From Clostridia bacterium (GTDB taxonomy: Bacteria > Bacillota > Clostridia > Christensenellales > Aristaeellaceae): DNA of 64,000 nucleotides. The notes under the pieces are model-generated. The model was not told where the DNA came from. It saw only the letters and a list, made by a program, of their open reading frames with translations, and searched no databases. Positions 27,277-37,263 of this stretch are shown here, piece by piece. Each line of letters starts with the position of its first letter. Position 1 is the first letter of the stretch. The DNA lies in the NCBI GenBank assembly GCA_017470145.1, contig JAFUFB010000002.1, forward strand, positions 17,186 to 81,185, written 5' to 3'. The position numbers were made by a program, and so were the translations under genes.

Positions 27277-27978
27277 ATGGCGATTGTGGAATTGAAGGAC
27301 GTATCCCGGGTGTATCGGAACGGCGACCATGAGCAGTACGCGCTGAATCATGTGAATCTGGCCCTGGACGAAGGCAAATTCGTGGTGGTGCTGGGGCCCA
27401 GCGGCGCTGGGAAGAGCACGCTGCTGAACCTGCTGGGCGGGCTGGATAACCCCACCAGCGGAACCATCCTGGTGGATGGGAAGGACATTTCCACCCTGAA
27501 GGATGATGAAATGGCGGATTACCGAGCGGCAAAGGTGGGCTTCGTTTTCCAGAGCTATAACCTGATTCCGACCCTGACAGTGCAGGAGAATGTGGCCCTG
27601 GTCAAGGAAATCGCGCCCCATCCCCTGAGCAGCCATGATATGATCGCGGCGGTGGGCCTGGCGGACCATGTGCACCATTTCCCCTCTGAGCTCTCCGGTG
27701 GCGAGCAGCAGCGGGTGTCCATCGCCCGGGCCCTGGCCAAGAATCCGAAGATTCTGCTGTGCGACGAGCCCACCGGCGCCCTGGACAGCGAGACCGGCGT
27801 CATGGTGCTGAAGCTGCTGCTGTCCATGGCCCGGGAGATGGGGAAGACCATCATCATCGTGACCCATAACCAGCAAATTGCCAAGATGGCGGACACGGTG
27901 GTCCGGGTAAAAAATGGCCGCGTCGTTTCCTGCGAGAATCAGGAAAACCCGCTGACGGCGGAAGAGGTGGAGTGGTAA
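27277..27978 (+). CDS. ABC transporter ATP-binding protein (MacB/LolD type)
   Basis: 233 residues: Walker A GPSGAGKSTLLNLLGGLDNPTSG (about 37-59), Q-loop FVFQSYNLIP, signature ELSGGEQQRVSIARAL, Walker B ILLCDEPTGALDSETG, H-loop THNQQI. The LGGLDNPTSG and NLIPTLTVQENV stretches are specific to the MacB/FtsE/LolD class that pairs with FtsX-type permeases. SD AAGGAG lies upstream. The permease gene starts 1 bp after its stop. Likely part of an export or mechanotransmission system for peptides, drugs or lipoproteins. Confidence 0.94.
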   Translation: MAIVELKDVSRVYRNGDHEQYALNHVNLALDEGKFVVVLGPSGAGKSTLLNLLGGLDNPTSGTILVDGKDISTLKDDEMADYRAAKVGFVFQSYNLIPTLTVQENVALVKEIAPHPLSSHDMIAAVGLADHVHHFPSELSGGEQQRVSIARALAKNPKILLCDEPTGALDSETGVMVLKLLLSMAREMGKTIIIVTHNQQIAKMADTVVRVKNGRVVSCENQENPLTAEEVEW

Positions 27979-27979
27979 G

Positions 27980-30253
27980 ATGCTGCGCAGAAAGCTATTT
28001 CGAACCATGCTGCGATACAAGGCCCAGTTCATCTCCATGATCATCATGATCGCCCTGGGCGTCGGCGTGTTTATCGGCTTCAATATGGAATGGTACAGCC
28101 TGGAGGTGGATACCAACGAGATCTTCGAGGCCACCGGCTTCGCGGATTATCGGATTTTCTCCGAGGCGGGGTTCACCAAGGCGGATCTGGAAAAGATTTT
28201 AGCCATCGACGGGGTGGAGGACGCCACACGCTACCTCTCCGTCAATACCACCGTGCAGGGGGATACGGACGTCATCGCTCTAACGGTGAACGAGAATATG
28301 AACGTCTCCGGGCTGCTGCTGATGGCCGGGGAACCCTACGACCCGGAGAGCCAGGACGGCATCTGGCTGTCGGACCAGTACGCGGAGAAGAACGGGGTTT
28401 CGGTAGGGGACGAGCTGACCCTGACCTATAAGCTGCTGAGCCTGAAGGGGACGGTAAAGGGCCTGGTGAAGTCCAGCGAATATATGATCTGTATTCCGGA
28501 CGAGACTCAGCTGATGCCCGATTACACGTCCTATGGCTTTGCTTTCATCTCTCCGGCCATGCTGAAGAAGGCCATCTTCTTCGAGTTCTACGCCCAGATC
28601 AATGTGCGGACGGGGATGGAGAAGGCGGAGTTTGTGGCCGCGGCGGAGGAGACCCTGAGCAAGACCACCCTGATTTTAGGGAAGGACGAGACCGTCTCCT
28701 GGGCGGAAACCCAGGGGGAAATCGAGGAAGGGAAAACCATGGGGTCCATCCTGCCGGTGCTCTTCCTGGCCATCGCAGTGCTGACCATGGTGACCACCAT
28801 GCACCGGATCACCGCCAATGAGAAGACCCAGATCGGCACCCTGAAGGCCCTGGGGTTCCATAATCGCCGGATCATCACCCACTATACGGTGTACGCCCTG
28901 ACCATTGGTATCATCGGCTCCCTGCTGGGCGTCGGGCTGGGATATCTGCTGGGCTGGTACATCTTAAGCCCGGGCGGCGCTATGGCGACCTATATCGATC
29001 TGCCCTCCTGGGCGCTGCATACGCCTTTGTTCTGCTGGGCGGTGCTGGGATTCATCCTGATTTTCCTGACCTTGATCGGCTTCCTCAGTGTGCGGAAGAT
29101 GCTGGCGGGCACGGCGGCCGACGCCCTGCGGCCCTATACGCCCCGGAAAATGCGGCATCTGGCCATCGAGGAGACGAAGCTCTTCAAGTCCCTGGATTTC
29201 GGCTCCAAATGGAACCTGCGGGATTCCCTGCGGCATAAGAGCCGCAGCTTCATGACCCTGTTCGGCATCATCGGCTGCATGATTTTGTTGGTGGGCGGCC
29301 TGGGCATGAAGGACACTATGGACGCCTTTATCGAATCCTTCTATAACCAGTCCATCCGGTATGAAAACCGCGTCAATCTGGACACGGAGAGCGTGACCAA
29401 TGAGGAAGCGGAAACCCTGGCGGCGGAGTACCAGGGGGATTGGAGCGCCATCGCCAGCGTGCAGCTGGGAGACGCCCCCGCCAGCCTGGAGGTATATCAC
29501 ATTACCCAGGATCTGGTGCGCTTCCCGGACGAGGGTACGGGCTATATTGAATTGAACGACGAGGGAGCCTGGGTCTGCGCTCGCATCGCCAAGAAGCATC
29601 AGCTGCAGGCAGGGGACAGCATTGCGGTATCTCCCTATGGCAGCGACGAAAGCTACACCCTGCGGGTGGCGGGGGTGACCCGCGCCATGACGGAGAGCAT
29701 CGTGATGACGGACGCCTATGCCCGCAGCGTAGGGTATGATTATCAGATCAATACCATCTATACCCGGGAGACGCAGATCGAGGCGAACAAGCATATCCTG
29801 AATGCCCAGAGCAAGCAGGCCATCATGGATTCCTTCGACACCTTTATGGAGCTGATGAACGTGATGGTGTTCCTGCTGGTGGTGGCCGCGGTGGTGCTGG
29901 GCGTGGTGGTGCTGTATAACCTGGGGGTGATGAGTTACACCGAGCGGTACCGGGAGATGGCCACGCTGAAGGTGCTGGGCTTCAAGGACCGCAAGATCGG
30001 CCGCCTGCTGATCAGCCAGAATCTGTGGCTGACGGTCATCGGTGTTGTCATTGGCCTCTTCGCCGGCTGGGGGGTACTGAAATATCTGCTGGAGGCCCTG
30101 GCGGGAGAATATGAGCTGATTCTGGTCATCGGTCCGGTGACCTATCTGGTCAGCATCCTGCTCACCTTTGGCGTCAGCCTGATCGTGGGCTTGATGGTAG
30201 CCCGGAAGAACAAGCACATCGACATGGTCGCCGCCCTGAAGACGGAAGAATAA
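27980..30253 (+). CDS. FtsX-like permease (MacB type)
   Basis: 757 residues, membrane partner of the preceding ATPase. TM1 near 18-38 (FISMIIMIALGVGVFIGF), a large extracytoplasmic domain to about 255, then a first FtsX core of three TM helices (about 258-370, with NEKTQIGTLKALGFHNRRI). A second half repeats the plan: TM near 425, soluble domain, and a final FtsX core (about 635-750, with RYREMATLKVLGFKDRKIGRLL). This duplicated two-FtsX design is common in Clostridia. Co-transcribed with the ATPase from the operator-controlled promoter. Confidence 0.93.
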   Translation: MLRRKLFRTMLRYKAQFISMIIMIALGVGVFIGFNMEWYSLEVDTNEIFEATGFADYRIFSEAGFTKADLEKILAIDGVEDATRYLSVNTTVQGDTDVIALTVNENMNVSGLLLMAGEPYDPESQDGIWLSDQYAEKNGVSVGDELTLTYKLLSLKGTVKGLVKSSEYMICIPDETQLMPDYTSYGFAFISPAMLKKAIFFEFYAQINVRTGMEKAEFVAAAEETLSKTTLILGKDETVSWAETQGEIEEGKTMGSILPVLFLAIAVLTMVTTMHRITANEKTQIGTLKALGFHNRRIITHYTVYALTIGIIGSLLGVGLGYLLGWYILSPGGAMATYIDLPSWALHTPLFCWAVLGFILIFLTLIGFLSVRKMLAGTAADALRPYTPRKMRHLAIEETKLFKSLDFGSKWNLRDSLRHKSRSFMTLFGIIGCMILLVGGLGMKDTMDAFIESFYNQSIRYENRVNLDTESVTNEEAETLAAEYQGDWSAIASVQLGDAPASLEVYHITQDLVRFPDEGTGYIELNDEGAWVCARIAKKHQLQAGDSIAVSPYGSDESYTLRVAGVTRAMTESIVMTDAYARSVGYDYQINTIYTRETQIEANKHILNAQSKQAIMDSFDTFMELMNVMVFLLVVAAVVLGVVVLYNLGVMSYTERYREMATLKVLGFKDRKIGRLLISQNLWLTVIGVVIGLFAGWGVLKYLLEALAGEYELILVIGPVTYLVSILLTFGVSLIVGLMVARKNKHIDMVAALKTEE

Positions 30254-30278
30254 GACATCCAGCGCGAAAGCAGCTAAC

Positions 30279-30319
30279 CCAAAACGCCCTATCTCCTTTT
30301 CGGGGATAGGGCGTTTTGG
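30279..30319. terminator. Bidirectional terminator
   Basis: Stem CCAAAACGCCCTATCTCC / GGGGATAGGGCGTTTTGG with a TTTTC loop; A and T tracts inside the stem serve both directions between the converging permease and GH2 genes. Confidence 0.75.
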
Positions 30320-30330
30320 TTAGTATGGTT

Positions 30331-33006
30331 CTATTTGACCGCCTGGTGAATCCAGTCCAGGGACAGGGTTTGCTTTGGCTGGAAGTCAGCGGAGATAATA
30401 TAATCATAGATGGCCTGCTGCAGCGCCCGGGCTTCTGGATACTGTTGCAGCTGATGAAGCCCCAGGGAAGAAACCAGTAATTTTCCAGCGCCGCACCGGC
30501 ACTCGAACAGCTGGGCCATAGGCCGCAGGAAAGCATAGGAATCCATTTCTTCCACGATACATTCGATGCGATTGGGCAGAATCATGGCCCGTTGGGTTGC
30601 CATGGGCCACCATTGCCAATTGGTATGGCTTTCTGTGGGAAAATGCCGGAACAAGGGATGCGATGTATCGATCAGCTGACCCATGCCTCCCGCCTGTTCC
30701 GGGAAGGTACATACGGACCAGAAATCTGGACTAAACTGGGCGGGAATAGAATGCGGAAGAGCCTCCGCCGTGCTGTCCGGGGACAAATACACCGTTCCCC
30801 CGGCAGCCAGGACTTCCTTCGCGGTTGCGTCCAGCGCCCGGCATTCATATACCTCCGCCGGACAACGAGGGGTGATCTGGGGATAAACCCACAGGGGATA
30901 GGTGTTCTCAAACCCGGCGAAGGAGAGGGTCAAGGTCAGTTTCTCGGCCGAGGCGGCCTCTGGCAGGGTCAAAGATAGCAAGCCCAGATCGGTCAGGCTG
31001 CCGGCCGGGGCGGAAATCTCCGGCAGGGAACCTTCCAAGGAAAGGGAGACTCCTTCCAGACGCCACTGGAGAGGCGCGACGAGCTCTTTTTTGCCATAGT
31101 TTGCCAGCTTGATTTGGACGGAAAGGTTTTCTCCACAGACGAAGGTAAACCGGGGCAGCAATGCCAGGGGCAGCACATCCCGGAAGAAAGCAGCGAAGCG
31201 CTCCGGCTGGGCAAAGGCGTAAGGCTTGGGGTGCAGATGAGCGTTCATCATGCCCACCAGTGCGGTACCCTGTCCCGGGAAGTCTTGAATCCCCAGCAGA
31301 GAGATTCCGCTGTAGCCTTCCGTGCGCAGGGCTGCTTCCACTTCCGCCCGATAGCACAGAAGGGAGCTTTCGCCTGTCGCTTCTACCCTGCGGGCCCAAT
31401 CTCCCTCCAGCCCCTTCTCCTGCACCTTCCGCTGGATATGCTTCAGGTTCTCTGGACTGGTGACGCCGCGATACTCTTGAATCTCCGCGAAATCAGGCAG
31501 AACTTCATATTGCCCCACCTCAAAGGAGAAGATGGACTGGGCGGTTCTCCGGCGCAGCTCCGCCACCGCCGGATCATAGGTTCGCCGCAAATCAGGGTAG
31601 GCATGGTTCAGCCATCCCTCCGGCCCCGGGTTGGTGGCTCTGGTTTCCAAGCTTTCCAGACACATGGAAGTATAGAAATCGCTTTCAGGATCCGGACCCA
31701 GGGCACCGTAATGTGGGTTGGAACCGTTGGCATACAGGCGGGTAGGATCATAGGCGCGGGCTTCCTGCAGCAGTTGATCCATGAAGGCATGACCGGCTTT
31801 GTCTGCATGAAGTTCATTCCCGAAGCTCAGCATCACAAAGGAAGGGTGATTTGCCAGGCAGCGTAATATCTGCATAAGCTCTGCCTGATAATAACTCCGG
31901 GCCTCCTCGGAGGCGAAGGCATGCTCCGGATCCCAGTGGGACAGCTCCGGCTGCATCAGCATCCCCAGCTGATCCGCGGCGAGGAAGGCGGCTTCCGGCG
32001 GACAATGGCTGTGGAACCGCATGCAGTTCACGCCGTAGCTCCGGTATTTTTGCAGAATATCCAGCCAGGCTTCCACCGTCATGGGAATGTAGCCCGTTTC
32101 CGGAAAAACGGCACAATTGGCTTCGCTGCGCAGGAAAATGCGCCGGCCATTCAGCGTCAGGCATCCGTTTTGAGTACAGAAGTCCCGCAGGCCAAAGGAA
32201 ACGCTGCGTGAATCCAGCCCTGGAGCGGAAACGGTCAGCTCCTGCAGGTTTCCCTCCTCCAGATCCCAACGCAGAGCATCGGGCCCTGCCTTCAGCCCTC
32301 GCAGCCAAATCTCCCGCAGACCGGGGGTAACCTGAACAACCATGGAAGCAGGCTGCGCCAAGGCAGAACTGTTCACCTGGATTTCTCCCTGCCAGGACTG
32401 GGACGCGTTTATTTCGATGCAGACGTCCAGATGATCTCCCTGGGGATAGACCCGCAGGTCAGAGAAAAATACAGGCTCTTCCACCCGCAGATAGAGAGAA
32501 CCCAGCAAGCCGTTCCAGTTGGTCTGGGTTTCATCCGAGGCGGCAGAGGCGTAGACGATGGCCTCCCGGGGCCAGCCTGGATAGCTGTTGTCCGAAAGGA
32601 AGGTCAGTTCATCCTGCCCGGTAACCAGATCGGTGACCTCAAAAGTATAGGGGGTGGAAATGTTCGCCGGGCGAAGCGAGGATACCTCCTGGCCGTTGAC
32701 CAAAAGGCGCAGATGGCGAGCCCGTTCCACGTCCACAAACACTCGTTTCCCCTGGGGAAATGCCCAGGAAATGGTTTTGCTGATTTGGGCCTGCCCTTCA
32801 AACAGATAATTTCGAGTCAGCCGGGTGACAATGGGATCCCCTTCCTGCCAGAAGCCGATGCGCTGAACCTCATCCACCTTCCACTGGCGCAAAGGATCAT
32901 CCGGATGGCCCAAACCAGCTTCATCCAGAGTGCCGGGGAGGCGAATTTCACCTCGCTGCCCGGGAATTTCACAGGTCCATATTCCAGCAAGGTCAATGAT
33001 GTTCAT
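30331..33006 (-). CDS. Large GH2 glycoside hydrolase of unknown specificity
   Basis: 891 residues, no signal peptide. N-terminal GH2 sugar-binding domain (IDLAGIWTCEIPG... and FVDVERARHLRLLVNGQEV), Ig-like middle, then the catalytic barrel: acid/base Glu in VMLSFGNELHADKAG (near residue 398) and nucleophile in SIFSFEVGQYEVLPD (near 496). About 300 further residues form C-terminal beta domains. The barrel motifs differ from LacZ and from the glucuronidase at 18479, so the substrate is open. The start at 33006 has AAGGAGGA 8 nt upstream; the open frame beyond it has no SD. It has its own promoter, divergent from the exonuclease gene. Confidence 0.82.
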   Translation of the reverse strand: MNIIDLAGIWTCEIPGQRGEIRLPGTLDEAGLGHPDDPLRQWKVDEVQRIGFWQEGDPIVTRLTRNYLFEGQAQISKTISWAFPQGKRVFVDVERARHLRLLVNGQEVSSLRPANISTPYTFEVTDLVTGQDELTFLSDNSYPGWPREAIVYASAASDETQTNWNGLLGSLYLRVEEPVFFSDLRVYPQGDHLDVCIEINASQSWQGEIQVNSSALAQPASMVVQVTPGLREIWLRGLKAGPDALRWDLEEGNLQELTVSAPGLDSRSVSFGLRDFCTQNGCLTLNGRRIFLRSEANCAVFPETGYIPMTVEAWLDILQKYRSYGVNCMRFHSHCPPEAAFLAADQLGMLMQPELSHWDPEHAFASEEARSYYQAELMQILRCLANHPSFVMLSFGNELHADKAGHAFMDQLLQEARAYDPTRLYANGSNPHYGALGPDPESDFYTSMCLESLETRATNPGPEGWLNHAYPDLRRTYDPAVAELRRRTAQSIFSFEVGQYEVLPDFAEIQEYRGVTSPENLKHIQRKVQEKGLEGDWARRVEATGESSLLCYRAEVEAALRTEGYSGISLLGIQDFPGQGTALVGMMNAHLHPKPYAFAQPERFAAFFRDVLPLALLPRFTFVCGENLSVQIKLANYGKKELVAPLQWRLEGVSLSLEGSLPEISAPAGSLTDLGLLSLTLPEAASAEKLTLTLSFAGFENTYPLWVYPQITPRCPAEVYECRALDATAKEVLAAGGTVYLSPDSTAEALPHSIPAQFSPDFWSVCTFPEQAGGMGQLIDTSHPLFRHFPTESHTNWQWWPMATQRAMILPNRIECIVEEMDSYAFLRPMAQLFECRCGAGKLLVSSLGLHQLQQYPEARALQQAIYDYIISADFQPKQTLSLDWIHQAVK

Positions 33007-33055
33007 TCTGCATTCCTCCTTCTGTTCGTACCGCTCTGGCCGGTTATCTGAGCGT

Positions 33056-33085
33056 ATTCTATCACAAAGTGAAAAGATCGGTAAA
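33056..33085 (-). promoter_or_regulatory. Candidate promoter of the large GH2 gene
   Basis: Minus strand TTTACC (33085-33080), 18-bp spacer, TAGAAT (33061-33056), about 50 bp before the ATG. Confidence 0.5.
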
Positions 33086-33096
33086 GATAAATGTGA

Positions 33097-33115
33097 ATGG
33101 GGAAACTTTCCCCAT
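33097..33115. promoter_or_regulatory. Perfect 19-nt palindrome between divergent promoters
   Basis: ATGGGGAAACTTTCCCCAT, 9-bp arms around a single central base. It lies between the -35 of the GH2 promoter (33080-33085) and the -35 of the exonuclease promoter (33117-33122), a position suited to a shared operator. Confidence 0.6.
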
Positions 33116-33116
33116 C

Positions 33117-33145
33117 TTGAATTATTTGACTGCATGGGCTATACT
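33117..33145 (+). promoter_or_regulatory. Promoter of the exonuclease/kinase unit
   Basis: TTGAAT (33117-33122), 17-bp spacer, TATACT (33140-33145), about 55 bp before the start codon at 33200. Confidence 0.7.
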
Positions 33146-33199
33146 ACCCCTCGTGCTTCGGCATAGTTGAGTAGAGATGGTAAGGAGACCTGTCGGCTT

Positions 33200-34126
33200 A
33201 TGCAATATATTATTCTGGACCTGGAGTGGAACCAGCCCATCTCCTGGCAGAGCCCGGTATACAAGCAAATCGGCAATAAGTTGATATTCGAAATGATCCA
33301 GATCGGCGCGGTGAAGCTGGATCAAAATCTGCAGATCGCGGACGCCTTGTCCCTGCCCATCGCCCCCACCCATTATATTCAGATCCATCCCCGCATCCGC
33401 AAGATGACGGGCCTGGGGAACGAGGAGCTGGCGGGGGCGCCGGCTTTCCGGGAGGCGTTGGAGCAGTTCGCGGCCTGGTGTGGAGAGGATTATGTGCTGC
33501 TGACCTGGGGCTGCGACGATGTGTCCGTGCTGCAGCAGAACATCGACTTCTTCGAGTGCCAGGATATCTCCCTGGCCCCCCTGTGCGATATTCAAAAGCT
33601 GTTCACCCAGGTCCATTCCCTGAAGGATCGGCCCTCCCTGAAGAAGGCCATGGAGCAGATGAACATCGCGCCGGACGAATCCATGGCCTTCCATAACGCC
33701 CGGAACGATGCCTGGTATACGGCGCTGGTTTTCCAGACGCTGCCGGATCCCGCCGCCGTGCTGGAATACACCCAGACCCCCAAGTCCCTGATTCATAAGC
33801 CCCGGAAAACCCGGGAGCGCACCGCAATGACGCCCTATCCCTCCGTTCAGGCCGCGCTGGAAAGCGACCTGGCTTTGAAGCCCACCTGCCCCCGCTGCGG
33901 CAGGATTTTGGCCCTGGATGGCGAATATGTACTACAGAGTCCGGATAAATACATCACCATCGGAAAATGCCGCGGCCATGGAAAAATGCTGTTGCGGCTG
34001 GCGTTGCGAACAGAGGAGGAGGGGCATGTGCTGATGCGCAGGTCCGTCGCCCCCGCCAGCTATTCCAACATCGCCTATGTGCACACCAAGCAGTTCCAGG
34101 CCCGGCAGCGAGAGGGAATATCGTAA
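33200..34126 (+). CDS. DnaQ-like DEDDh 3'-5' exonuclease
   Basis: 308 residues. Exonuclease fold with Exo I YIILDLEWNQP (D and E at about 6 and 8), Exo II around LLTWGCDDVSVLQQN, and Exo III FHNARNDAWYTALVF, giving the DEDDh set. The C-terminal 100 residues hold a basic linker and a CPRCGRILALDGEY segment with a later Cys, possibly a zinc ribbon. The start at 33200 is set by TAAGGAGA 10 nt upstream. It is followed 15 bp later by the TGS-kinase. The substrate (DNA or RNA) is not predictable; many Clostridia carry this stand-alone protein. Confidence 0.88.
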   Translation: MQYIILDLEWNQPISWQSPVYKQIGNKLIFEMIQIGAVKLDQNLQIADALSLPIAPTHYIQIHPRIRKMTGLGNEELAGAPAFREALEQFAAWCGEDYVLLTWGCDDVSVLQQNIDFFECQDISLAPLCDIQKLFTQVHSLKDRPSLKKAMEQMNIAPDESMAFHNARNDAWYTALVFQTLPDPAAVLEYTQTPKSLIHKPRKTRERTAMTPYPSVQAALESDLALKPTCPRCGRILALDGEYVLQSPDKYITIGKCRGHGKMLLRLALRTEEEGHVLMRRSVAPASYSNIAYVHTKQFQARQREGIS

Positions 34127-34141
34127 AAGGAGGGCGATCCC

Positions 34142-35788
34142 ATGTTGGTTCGAGCCAATCAGAGAGAGGTCAACCTGCCGGAAGGGACCAGGGTGCAGGC
34201 CTGTCTGGAGGCCCTGGAGGCTTTCCCGGCCGGGACCCTGGCGGCGCTGAAGGGCGGCGTGGCCGTGGAGCTGAACAGCCCGGTGAAGGAAGATTGCACC
34301 TTGCTGCCCCTGACCCTGGAGCACGAGGAAGGCCGGCGCATCTATGAGCGCTCCCTGCGCTTCGTGATGCTGCTGGCCTTGAAGCACCTTTTCCCCTACG
34401 AACAGGTGCGCATCGAATATTCCGTGGGATACGGCGTGTTCGTGCGGCTGCCGGGGCGGAATCTGCATCGGCAGGAGATCGTCCGGATTGAGAACGAGAT
34501 GCGCCGGATTATCGGCCTGGATCTCCCCTTTGAAAAGAAGCGCTGGACCCGGGAGGCGGCCATCGATTATTTCACCGAGGAGCAGCAGCCGGACAAGGTG
34601 GAGCTGCTGGAAAGACGCCCCTTCCCCTATTTTGACATGTATGCCATCGACGGTATGTGGGAATATTTCTACGGCATCATGGCCCCCTCCACGGGCAAGG
34701 TGGCGGTGTTCACCCTGTTCGAATTGCGGGGCGGCTTCGTGCTGCAGCTGCCCGCCGGGGCGGATTTCGATCACGCCGCGCCCTACCTCTATCGCCCCAA
34801 GCATCTGGATATCTTCAACCAGAGCGCCAAATGGTGCGACATCCTGGGCATTCGCAATGTGCCGGACGTGGCGGCTATGATCGAGAATCACGGGCTGCGG
34901 AATTTCATCCGCGTCAACGAAGCACTGCATGAAGGGGCCCTGAGCGAAATCGCCCAGAGGATCAGCCAGCAGTATCGCCACGTGGTGCTGGTGGCGGGGC
35001 CCTCCTCCAGCGGGAAGACTACCTTTGCTGGCCGCCTGGCGGTGCATCTGCAGGTGCAGGGGCATCCTTCCCGGCGGATCTCCATGGACGATTTTTACAT
35101 CGATCGGAATCGGATCCCCCTGGCGCCAGACGGCACGGTGGATCTGGAATCCCCCCAGGCTTTGGACCTGCCCCTGATGGCGGAAAAGATCACCGCCTTG
35201 CTGGAGGGGGAGACGGTGGCCATGCCCACCTTCAATTTCCAGACCGGAAAGCAGGAATACGTCACGGAGCCCATCTCCCTGCGGCCGGACGAGGTGCTGA
35301 TCTTAGAGGGCATCCACGGGTTGAATCCCCAGATTTCCTCCCTCTTCCCCCCGGAGGAGGTGTATCGGGTCTTCGTTTCCGCCCTGACCTGCCTGAACCT
35401 GGACGATCACAACCGCATCCGTACCACGGACGTGCGGCTGCTGCGGCGGGTGGTGCGGGATCATCAGTTCCGGGGCACCGCGCCGGAGGAAACCCTGGCC
35501 ATGTGGCCCAGCGTCCGCAAGGGGGAGGAGAAATGGATCTTCCCCTATCAGGAGAACGCTGACAGCATGTTCAACACCGCGCTGCATTATGAGCTGCCGG
35601 TGCTGAAAAGCTCGGTGTACGAGCTGCTGCGGCAGATTCCGGAGTCCTCGCCAACCTACCTGCTGGCCCGGCGGCTCATCAAGACCCTGAACTATCTGCC
35701 GGATGTGCCGGAGGAGATTTGGAACGAGATTCCACCCCTGAGCCTGCTGCGGGAATTCATCGGGGGCTGCACCCTGGAAGAAAAGTAA
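34142..35788 (+). CDS. Uridine kinase-like nucleoside kinase with N-terminal TGS/ThrRS-like domains
   Basis: 548 residues. The N-terminus resembles the TGS domain (REVNLPEGTRVQACLEAL) followed by a threonyl-tRNA-synthetase second-additional-domain-like part; YERSLRFVMLLALKHLFP is a typical marker. From about 275 lies a P-loop uridine kinase/phosphoribulokinase domain: VVLVAGPSSSGKTTFAGRL (Walker A about 282-300), RISMDDFYIDR, EVLILEGIHGLNP. This architecture is widespread in Bacillota and usually annotated as nucleoside kinase; its true substrate is not settled. SD AAAGGAGG precedes the ATG. Confidence 0.9.
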   Translation: MLVRANQREVNLPEGTRVQACLEALEAFPAGTLAALKGGVAVELNSPVKEDCTLLPLTLEHEEGRRIYERSLRFVMLLALKHLFPYEQVRIEYSVGYGVFVRLPGRNLHRQEIVRIENEMRRIIGLDLPFEKKRWTREAAIDYFTEEQQPDKVELLERRPFPYFDMYAIDGMWEYFYGIMAPSTGKVAVFTLFELRGGFVLQLPAGADFDHAAPYLYRPKHLDIFNQSAKWCDILGIRNVPDVAAMIENHGLRNFIRVNEALHEGALSEIAQRISQQYRHVVLVAGPSSSGKTTFAGRLAVHLQVQGHPSRRISMDDFYIDRNRIPLAPDGTVDLESPQALDLPLMAEKITALLEGETVAMPTFNFQTGKQEYVTEPISLRPDEVLILEGIHGLNPQISSLFPPEEVYRVFVSALTCLNLDDHNRIRTTDVRLLRRVVRDHQFRGTAPEETLAMWPSVRKGEEKWIFPYQENADSMFNTALHYELPVLKSSVYELLRQIPESSPTYLLARRLIKTLNYLPDVPEEIWNEIPPLSLLREFIGGCTLEEK

Positions 35789-35889
35789 AAGACATCGCAT
35801 TGGATCGTTCCCCTCTGTCGGGCGTGGGGCAAGGGCTCCACGCCTGATCTGCCCCTGGAAGACAAGAAAGAAAAGGAGCAAGTGTACAG

Positions 35890-37263
35890 ATGAAATTATG
35901 GGCAGGCCGGTTCGGCAAGGCAACGGATTCCCTGGTGGATGATTTCCATTCCAGCATCTCTTTCGACCAGCGGCTGTTTGAGCAGGATATCACCGGATCC
36001 ATCGCCCACGCCACCATGCTGGGGGAGCAGGGTATCATTCCCCAGGCGGACGCGGAGCAGATCGTGGCGGGCTTGCAGGGCATTCTGCAGGACGCCCGGG
36101 AGGGGAAGATCGCCTGGCAGACGGACGCGGAGGATATCCACATGAACGTGGAGGCTCTGCTGACGGAGCGCATCGGGGAGGCGGGGAAGCGGCTGCATAC
36201 CGGCCGCAGCCGGAATGACCAGGTAGCCCTGGATACCCGGATGTACGCCCGGGTGGCCTGCCGGGAAACCGAGGAGATGCTGCAGGAGCTGATTTCCGCG
36301 CTGCTGGACATCGCCCAGCAGCATCTGCATACCATCATGCCTGGATATACTCACATGCAGAAGGCCCAGCCCATTACCCTGGCCCATCATATGATGGCCT
36401 ATGTCCAGATGTTCCTGCGGGACCGGGATCGCTTCCGGGCGGCCTACGATGCGGCGGACGTGATGGTGCTGGGGTCCGGCGCCCTGGCGGGGACCACCTA
36501 TCCCCTGAACCGGGAAAGGGTGGCGGAGCTGCTGGACTTCTCCCGCATCTCCGAAAACAGCCTGGACGGCGTGTCGGACCGGGATTTCCTGCTGGATTAT
36601 CTGTCCGCCGCCTCCATATGCATGATGCACCTGAGCCGCTTCTGCGAGGAGCTGATTCTGTGGAACACCAATGAGTTCCGCTTCGTGGAGATGGACGATG
36701 GCTTTGCCACTGGCTCCAGCATCATGCCCCAGAAGAAGAATCCGGACGTGGCGGAGCTGATTCGGGGCAAGACCGGCCGGGTGTACGGCGATCTGATGGC
36801 CCTGCTGACGGTGATGAAGGGCATCCCCCTGGCCTATAACAAGGATATGCAGGAGGATAAGGAAGCCTTCTTCGACGCCCGGGACACCCTGGTGAAGGGG
36901 CTGACGGTGTTCACCGCCATGCTGAAAACCGTCACTTTCCGCACAGAGGTCATGGAGAAGGGAGCCTCCGGCGGCTTTACCAATGCCACGGACTGCGCGG
37001 ATTATCTGGTGAAGAAGGGCGTGCCCTTCCGGGACGCCCACAAGGTGGTGGGGGAGCTGGTGGCCCATTGCTTGAACGAAAACAAGGCCCTGCTGGATTT
37101 GACCCTGCCGGAGCTACAGCGGTTCCACCCCGCCTTCGCCGAGGACGTGTTCGACGATCTGAGCATGATTGCCTGCGTGGAGAAGCGGAAGATCCCCGGC
37201 GCGCCGGCGCCGGAGATGGTGCAGGCTGCTATCGACAGCGCCAGAAAGCGGCTGGAAAAATGA
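35890..37263 (+). CDS. argH: Argininosuccinate lyase
   Basis: Splits argininosuccinate into arginine and fumarate, the last step of arginine synthesis; cytoplasmic homotetramer. 457 residues, normal length. The starting sequence MKLWAGRFGKATDSLVDDF, HTGRSRNDQVALDTR, PGYTHMQKAQPITLAHH and the fumarase/aspartase-superfamily signature GSSIMPQKKNPD (about 276-287) are all present. SD AAAAGGAG. No argG neighbour; it is translationally coupled to the next gene by an ATGA overlap. Confidence 0.97.
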   Translation: MKLWAGRFGKATDSLVDDFHSSISFDQRLFEQDITGSIAHATMLGEQGIIPQADAEQIVAGLQGILQDAREGKIAWQTDAEDIHMNVEALLTERIGEAGKRLHTGRSRNDQVALDTRMYARVACRETEEMLQELISALLDIAQQHLHTIMPGYTHMQKAQPITLAHHMMAYVQMFLRDRDRFRAAYDAADVMVLGSGALAGTTYPLNRERVAELLDFSRISENSLDGVSDRDFLLDYLSAASICMMHLSRFCEELILWNTNEFRFVEMDDGFATGSSIMPQKKNPDVAELIRGKTGRVYGDLMALLTVMKGIPLAYNKDMQEDKEAFFDARDTLVKGLTVFTAMLKTVTFRTEVMEKGASGGFTNATDCADYLVKKGVPFRDAHKVVGELVAHCLNENKALLDLTLPELQRFHPAFAEDVFDDLSMIACVEKRKIPGAPAPEMVQAAIDSARKRLEK

